A stretch of DNA of 21,161 nucleotides from Silene noctiflora (Eukaryota > Streptophyta > Magnoliopsida > Caryophyllales > Caryophyllaceae). A program made the translations under genes and the position numbers. Of the stretch, positions 18,201 to 21,161 are shown piece by piece; position 1 is the stretch's first letter; each line of letters opens with the position of its first letter. The notes below the pieces were generated by a model. That model searched no databases. It worked only from the letters and a program-made list of their open reading frames with translations, and was not told the origin of the DNA. The stretch covers positions 44,666 through 65,826 of the forward strand of contig VHZZ01000635.1 of the NCBI GenBank assembly GCA_009801015.1. Direction: 5' to 3'.

Positions 18201-19387
18201 TAAATCAAAGGGAACATGGGTATAAACTACTTTGAGGAGAAATCCAGTCAATAAGTCATTGCCCCATAAGCTGCTCATAAGAGGCTGTCTGCTTCTTCAG
18301 AAGTAAAAGAAATAAATAAATAATCTATATGACAAAAGAAAAATTAAACTTCATCATGCGCATGGAGTCATTCACTCTATAGTCCCCACTGCCCTCTCTG
18401 ATGCCATAGTTTCTCTTTGCTCCTATCCAAACCCAGACAAAATGTACATAACTGAACGATGAGACACTGCATGTCTGTGAGGCTACTAATCAACCTAATC
18501 CAGAAGGAAAAAGGAATCAGCTGTACTGCAGCAAATAATACATATTGTATGTGACCTAGTTTCCCTGCAACTACCGACAAAAGGCAGATTCAGCCTTTTC
18601 CGGTCGAGGTAGTTGAGGATTGATAATAGTATCTAACAATCCCAAGAGCCAACTCCAATAAAAAGGTCTAGACCTTCAACGAATCTTATAAGTTCAGAGT
18701 TCAGACTTAACTCTTTACAAACTTTATGAGTTTCCACAAGGCCATTTACTTCCATAGGGTAAGCCTAGTTAAGTTTATTTTGACGATTCTTCCATTTGAA
18801 GCTCACACCAGAATAAAAGCACAACACATCTCTCTCTCTCTCCAGAAGCTCGTGATTATATTATAAATCTTTTCCCACTAATATTGTACTGTCATCGCTA
18901 ATTTATAAATATTTTGTGCAACCAACACAGCAGTTCAGAATTCAGGGCTACAAATATATGAAGGATGAGTAGTTGTCAACCTATAGTTATAAACGTCAAA
19001 ATATAGTTTTAACTTTTAACGGGTTGAAAAGCAAAGACCAGCTTACCAATTCATAAAGTGTTCTTATTTTGGGTATGTTTCTTGTACAGATGACTGAAAG
19101 GGAAACAGAACACTGCACAAGGAAATAAGTAGGTCAAATAGACATAAAACCCACTTTTCATTTTTTTTATTAACAAGACGGGCACCAAAGTAACTTCACA
19201 CCTGAGCAAACCACTGGGCAACTGTCTCATCACTAAAACACGAGCAAGTATTTCCACACCCATCAATATTAGGTTTTATAACCCATCTATCATAAGGATA
19301 GGGGTTGCCAGAAGCAACAAGAACACAATGTCGTTTGCCATCCAGATTCCCACCAGTGTGGTACCCATTTTGAGGAATATCGAATAA
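7017..19387 (-). CDS. MED25: MED25/PFT1-like Mediator subunit, N-terminal exons not in view
   Basis: MED25 links transcription activators to the Mediator complex in the nucleus; in plants it serves jasmonate, light and flowering signalling. Visible exons: 19387-19202, 19112-19047, 18155-17618, 12214-12147, 11773-10016, 9765-9712, 9586-9555, 8250-8182, 8055-7971, 7629-7543, then either a 7064-7017 exon or read-through to a stop at 7498. The first ten total exactly 981 codons with consistent phases and no internal stop. Order: second half of the vWA domain (GKRHCVLVASGNPYP, SDETVAQWFAQ, CSVSLSVICTRNIPKIRTLY, FVVLISEDFKEAL), a Pro/Gln repeat tract, a 586-codon exon with triplicated 95-residue units, then the ACID domain (EYVKLWEGDFCGQKCGKAAL to DLPSQTLILSVSDDVTRLIG). 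Arabidopsis PFT1's Met/Gly-rich middle and Gln-rich tail are absent. Exons 1-3 (vWA start, MIDAS region) are not found up to 21161. Intact frames argue for a working gene; orthologue versus diverged paralogue is undecided. Confidence 0.85.
7543..10036 (-). CDS. MED25: ACID (activator-interacting) domain exons of the MED25-like gene
   Basis: The domain starts at the end of the large exon (EYVKLWE) and continues through 9765-9712 (GDFCGQKCGKAALISRAE; PFT1 GNLSGQRQGQPVLITRLE), 9586-9555 (VFKITTSASV), 8250-8182 (LAEDWPNAIRVARLMPLEK; PFT1 LAANWPPTMQIVRLISQ), 8055-7971 (FDISREVLLVFRVLTSRSLL; PFT1 YVGKADFLVFRAMSQHGFL) and 7629-7543 (VIVDLPSQTLILSVSDDVTR; PFT1 VIQLPSQTLLLSVSDKACR). All donors and acceptors are GT/AG and every phase matches. 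Identity to PFT1 is only moderate, but the beta-barrel order and exon-sized blocks are complete. In PFT1 this region binds MYC, AP2/ERF and other activators; partner choice here is unknown. Confidence 0.85.
9225..9256 (+). repeat. A32 homopolymer
   Basis: Thirty-two consecutive A residues in an intron. It could be the tail of an old retroposon, but no flanking target duplication or body was recognised. Confidence 0.9.
9401..9519 (+). mobile_element. SINE copy, plus strand (Au/AmaS-like)
   Basis: Order of landmarks: GGGTCATCCGGA, ACAGCCTCTCTGTG, CAAGGGTAAGGCC, ACATACATCCAACCCC, CAATAGGAGCCCTTGACACT, then GTAATGTTGTTAATA. This is the body and TTG-tail of a widespread plant SINE family, in which the GGGTC part continues the tRNA B-box. 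The A-box side (before 9401) is not clear. It lies within an intron of the MED25-like gene, antisense to that gene. Confidence 0.65.
10016..11773 (-). CDS. MED25: 586-codon central exon with triplicated 95-residue unit (MED25-like)
   Basis: Acceptor TACTTTTCAG at 11774, donor TGGGAG|GTATGT at 10015, one open frame throughout. Layout by residue: 1-157 Ser-rich with an acidic-aromatic patch (residues about 44-66, DIEDIQWPDND and MLDTIFKYD); about 158-442 three 95-residue repeats; about 443-560 basic then Pro/Leu-rich, with decayed versions of the same ILGQ-TS...LD-TLP-PPKF motif; last residues EYVKLWE open the ACID domain (PFT1 KYVKVWEG). This replaces the Met/Gly-rich middle of PFT1. Nothing outside the final residues is homologous to a protein I know, and it is predicted largely disordered by composition. 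Confidence 0.85.
10448..11302 (-). repeat. Three nearly identical 285-base (95-residue) coding repeats
   Basis: Units 11302-11018, 11017-10733 and 10732-10448 each run from QNTVLNKSQVVKN through CPRS-LTTGTCR, ENLNEYSRSAAF, KFQVAAQ, PFGIPQSPYSILGQ, TSSRKD-SLANLDKTLPNM to PPKF. Spacing is exactly 285 bases. Only about 10 of 95 residues vary between units (for example QQNP/QHHP, NSNE/NSSE, CLTT/SLTT). A decayed half-unit follows on the minus strand. Near identity at base level points to recent unequal crossing-over or gene conversion. Confidence 0.95.
12147..12214 (-). CDS. MED25: 68-base small exon of the MED25-like gene
   Basis: Acceptor TTCTATTTACAG and donor CATAAT|GTAAGA bound an exon that reads CIPTSKPVHESVGDISTQRL plus HN. 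It begins with two bases (AA) that finish the Glu codon split from exon 18155-17618 and ends in phase 0, as required by the next exon, which opens GAG CCC ATG. No homology was recognised. The call rests on splice sites and on being the only phase solution found between the two flanking exons. Confidence 0.7.
12251..12275 (-). repeat. ACAGCA/TGTTGC microsatellite beside a 3' splice site
   Basis: The plus strand reads AACAACAGCAACAGCAACAG then CAACA. On the minus strand it is a TGTTGC run about 37 bases upstream of the acceptor of exon 12214-12147. Length changes here could alter splicing of that small exon. Confidence 0.75.
12554..12666 (-). mobile_element. SINE copy, minus strand, same family as 9401-9519
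   Basis: Read on the minus strand: GGGTCACCAAGAAACAATCT, AGCACCAGGGTAGGCC, GTGCATCTGACCCC, TGTGGGAGTCCTTGCGACAC, TGGGTAATATTGTTGTTGTT. Landmarks and order match the other copy and the Au-type SINE consensus I recall. Several substitutions make it an old copy. The 5' tRNA part (beyond 12666) has decayed. Confidence 0.65.
14282..14303 (+). repeat. A22 homopolymer
   Basis: A run of about 22 A residues inside the 5.4-kb intron. No associated element was identified. Confidence 0.85.
17618..18155 (-). CDS. MED25: Exon with vWA end and Pro/Gln 12-residue repeats (MED25-like)
   Basis: Acceptor TGTGAATTCAG, start AKRNPNAEDPF, which matches PFT1 GKPNPQSADLS. FVVLISEDFKEALTALG then matches FYLVLISENFVEACAALS, the last vWA strand and helix. 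From about residue 41 the exon turns into eleven 12-residue repeats. The chosen donor is ACCAACCAG|GTGGCG at 17618, leaving phase 1, which the next exon completes (G+AA = Glu). If intron 17617-12215 were retained, the frame would end four codons later at 17604 with PGGVS, giving a short vWA-plus-repeat protein. Confidence 0.8.
17643..18035 (-). repeat. Eleven 12-residue (36-base) P-x-Q-N-x-L-D-P-T-S-P-A repeats
   Basis: Units visible include PCQNSPNPTNPT, PHQNTLDPSSPK, PHQNDLVPTSPA, PNQVAFDPTNLA and PSQDALDPPIAV; one unit (LNQDLDPTSPA) lacks a residue. The repeat is a coding minisatellite of 393 bases placed just after the vWA domain, where PFT1 has a Pro/Val-rich linker. Units differ at many positions, so it is older than the triplication in the next large exon. 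Confidence 0.85.
18829..18842. repeat. (TC)7 microsatellite
   Basis: TCTCTCTCTCTCTC in the intron between exons 19112-19047 and 18155-17618. The rest of this 891-base intron (18156-19046) shows nothing I can assign. Confidence 0.8.
19047..19387 (-). CDS. MED25: vWA-domain exons of the MED25-like gene (exons 4 and 5 by PFT1 numbering)
   Basis: Exon 19387-19202 (62 codons, acceptor CATGCTGCAG, donor CTCAG|GTGTGA) aligns with the PFT1 exon that starts MFSPPSGQ; both share KRHC and NPYP and end in DAETVA/DETVAQ-WFA. Exon 19112-19047 (22 codons, acceptor CCTTGTGCAG, donor ATTG|GTAAGC) encodes CSVSLSVICTRNIPKIRTLY plus EL. It has the same length and CSVSLSV opening as the PFT1 exon I recall. Same boundaries and phase 0 in both species identify the family. 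An internal insertion of Gly/Cys-rich residues (GCGNTCSC) replaces the PFT1 linker. Confidence 0.85.
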
Positions 19388-19768
19388 CTGCAGCATGAAC
19401 CAGAACATGGTAAAGTTAATTCAACAGACACTAGCACACTTCTTTCTACACTACCAATTATTTTCAAGTAAAAAATTATCGTCGCATGGGCCACAACCAG
19501 TTACATTACAACTGCGATATCCCAATACAAATACTTCACAACCGTGACAAGTAACCCAATTTCACAATAACAAGTTAACAACTCTTACTTTTAAGTTATC
19601 ATCAAATTAATTTCAGAATGAACAGAGTAAAAGATCCAATCTGTATGGGGAAAAAACAATTAAACGCTTCAAATAAAACCCAGTAACCAACTGAACAACA
19701 GCATCTGTTATCTGTTGATCAAAAACACCCCTTATACAGTTAATTAACAACATTCTACAAATTCTTCT

Positions 19769-19893
19769 GTAAGGCGGTCTTACACAATAAGTTTGTAAAC
19801 GAGTTTTTAAGTAACTAACTTATCATTTAAACGGGTCATTATTTGTATTAATAGACCCGTTTAACACAATTGTCGTATAAGGCAGCCTTATAT
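19769..19893. mobile_element. Foldback element with GTAAGGCGGTCTTA ends
   Basis: Left end GTAAGGCGGTCTTACAC and right end (reverse strand) ATAAGGCTGCCTTATAC are imperfect inverted repeats. Inside is a perfect 9-base hairpin AAACGGGTC/GACCCGTTT (19829-19837, 19854-19862). It has no coding capacity. Ends of this kind (AAGACGGTCTTA) are, in my experience, abundant in Caryophyllales genomes. Confidence 0.55.
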
Positions 19894-20003
19894 AAATCAG
19901 GATACACAGATGAATTCAATAGAATATGCAACATAATAATTCATTAACTTGTATCAGCAAAATACGAAAATAAAACATGCATAGAAGATATACTTAAGAA
20001 ATA

Positions 20004-20097
20004 CTCCCTCAGTTCCGTTCTAATCATTTGTTTACCTTTGGTTAAAAGGTTCCTCGCAAAGAATAAAAAGGTAAATAAATGACTGAGGCGGAGGGAG
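20004..20097. mobile_element. Stowaway MITE, 94 bases
   Basis: Left end CTCCCTCAGTTCCG and right end CGGAGGGAG, preceded on the left by TA (20002-20003), the Stowaway target; the right flank has mutated to AA. The arms continue as a near full-length foldback: TCATTTGTTTACCTTT on the left pairs with AAAGGTAAATAAATGA on the right. This is the Tc1/mariner-derived Stowaway class, non-autonomous. Confidence 0.85.
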
Positions 20098-20315
20098 AAC
20101 GAAGAAAAAAGCATTGAATAATTGAAATGAGGATTACCCAATTGAGGAATCAGTAAACTTTGACAAGAAATGACATCACTGAACAGTAACAAATTTGATT
20201 TGAGAGTTGAATTAAATTAAACCCCATGGTTTTGGAAGGTGAGGCTTTTGAAAGAAACCCATTTGGGTGAAGACAGTAGAATCGAGGAACACATCACAAG
20301 GAATACGAGAAAACC

Positions 20316-20326
20316 AGGGTTTAGGG
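20316..20326 (-). promoter_or_regulatory. Telo-box-like CCCTAAACCCT
   Basis: Minus-strand CCCTAAACCCT followed by a pyrimidine-rich stretch resembles plant promoter/leader telo-boxes found near transcription starts. No open frame starting after it joins exon 19387-19202, so it may mark an untranslated first exon, an alternative start, or be chance. Confidence 0.25.
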
Positions 20327-20334
20327 CTGCTGGG

Positions 20335-20785
20335 CAGGGGTGAGCAAAAATATACCATACGATTTTATATACGGATTTTCATATAAAACCGTATCGTATC
20401 CGGGTCGGGGAAAATTGAAACCGTATATACGGTTTCTGACACGGTTTGAAGTTTTTGTATAAAAAAATTAAAAAATGCAAAGTTCCTCTTTCGACTCCCA
20501 CTCTTCTAGTATTTTTTATGATTTTTTTAAGTAACTTATCTCAGTAAATAATAATTAGTCCTTCACTAAAAGCGGTCATGTTATAGGTAATTATTAGATC
20601 TTGAAAAATTACAATGTTTAATTGCGCATTTATTACCAAACCGTATCCGTATATACGGATTTCGTATACACGGTTTTTCCGGGTACCCAAAAACCGTATA
20701 TATAGTTAAACCGTATCTGATCCGTATAGTGATTTTTGTGTTTTTTAAAACCGTATAATCGGGTATACGGTTTTGCTCACCCCTA
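20335..20785. mobile_element. hAT-type MITE, 451 bases, with internal CCGTAT palindromes
   Basis: Ends CAGGGGTGAGCAAAA and TTTTGCTCACCCCTA are inverted repeats of 14 matching bases and fit the hAT end rule (YARNG). Flanks CTGCTGGG (20327-20334) and CTCCTGGG (20786-20793) match at 7 of 8 bases, the hAT target-duplication size. The interior is built of many CCGTAT/ATACGG words, including the palindrome AAACCGTATATACGGTTT-like stretch near 20430 and others near 20640 and 20690. No transposase is present, so it is non-autonomous. Confidence 0.75.
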
Positions 20786-20969
20786 CTCCTGGGGTAACCC
20801 GTAACCATGATGTCATTTGAAAATGTATTTTGTATTCTCTCATTTCAATCTATGTCTTTAATTAAAATACTTACGATAAATAAAAAAGATAAATAAATAA
20901 TTGGCACAAAGATAGTAACTTAATTTTGTGATAGCATATGTTTAATTGTTTATTCTCGTACTCTTGTTA

Positions 20970-21161
20970 CTAGTATAGATCTCGCGCACATTGCGCGGCA
21001 TATATAGGGTTTTTATTTTTTAGAGTATTATTCAAATCGGTACCTCATTAATATTTAATATTTCAATCCATTATATTTTAATATGGAAAAAAATTGAAAA
21101 ATGGAAAATTAATCAAAGAAAATAGAGTAAAATTATGAAATGTGTATTTTGGTGAAAATAC
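20970..21161 (-). mobile_element. Helitron-like 3' end, element runs off the right edge
   Basis: On the minus strand the sequence runs CGCGCA-ATG-TGCGCG (hairpin at 20983-20997), nine bases, then CTAG ending at 20970, followed by host T. A short GC-rich hairpin roughly ten bases before CTRR and insertion next to T is the Helitron 3' signature. The 5' TC end would be beyond 21161, so length and coding content are unknown. The visible interior is AT-rich. Confidence 0.5.

Larger units (their letters stand above)
19388..21161. other. Right flank or intron of the MED25-like gene, filled with small elements
   Basis: Upstream of exon 19387-19202 on the minus strand I searched for the three preceding PFT1-type exons (VVVEGTAALGPYW, the Asn/Tyr-rich strand, GGGGFNEVATAEGLAEALM) and found none. 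What is there: foldback 19769-19893, Stowaway 20004-20097, a CCCTAAACCCT motif at 20316-20326, hAT-type MITE 20335-20785, and a Helitron-like 3' end from 20970. Either a long intron 3 crosses the window edge, or the N-terminus has been lost. Confidence 0.6.

Noticed and set aside
18498-18720. Minus-strand stretch with QLPRP-like reading, considered as the vWA exon before 18155
   Set aside because: The true exon (19112-19047) matches far better in length, phase and sequence.
20110-20330. Possible first coding exon after the CCCTAAACCCT motif
   Set aside because: Each ATG there meets a stop quickly, and no ATG-started frame joins the exon at 19387.

Overview
The window is nuclear DNA from a flowering plant: AT-rich, with long introns bounded by GT/AG sites, short interspersed plant elements in the introns, and two protein genes that match plant families. 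Foldback elements with the AAGGCGGTCTTA type of end, and SINEs with the GGGTAAGG...GGGTAATGTTGTTG layout, are ones I associate with Caryophyllales (spinach, beet, quinoa relatives). That placement is inference, not proof.

Layout. Both genes read on the minus strand, head to tail. (1) About 1-5330 holds a choline-transporter-like (CTL/SLC44) membrane protein gene. The start codon is at 5107; six exons (446 codons) are visible, and the C-terminus lies beyond the left edge. Its introns carry a SINE tail, a short TIR element, a foldback and local tandem duplications. (2) About 5330-7016 is the promoter of gene 1 and the 3' end of gene 2, with no convincing gene. (3) 7017-19387 holds a gene related to Mediator subunit 25 (MED25/PFT1). 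Ten or eleven exons join in frame with good splice sites. They encode the second half of the vWA domain, a 12-residue P-x-Q repeat tract, an unusual 586-codon exon with a nearly perfect triplicated 95-residue unit, and then a complete but diverged ACID (activator-interacting) domain. (4) About 19388-21161 contains no recognisable exon. It is packed with small DNA elements (a GGCGGTCTTA foldback, a 94-bp Stowaway MITE, a 451-bp hAT-type MITE made of CCGTAT palindromes) and what looks like a Helitron 3' end at the right edge. The first three MED25 exons are therefore either beyond the window or lost.

The most interesting object is the MED25-like gene. The fold-bearing ends that plug into Mediator (vWA) and bind activators (ACID) are kept. 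The middle and tail, which in Arabidopsis PFT1 are rich in Met/Gly/Gln, are replaced by two unrelated families of internal protein repeats, one so uniform that it must have expanded or been homogenised recently. From memory, choline-transporter and MED25 genes also lie close together in Arabidopsis (At1g25500 and At1g25540), so the neighbourhood may be ancestral.
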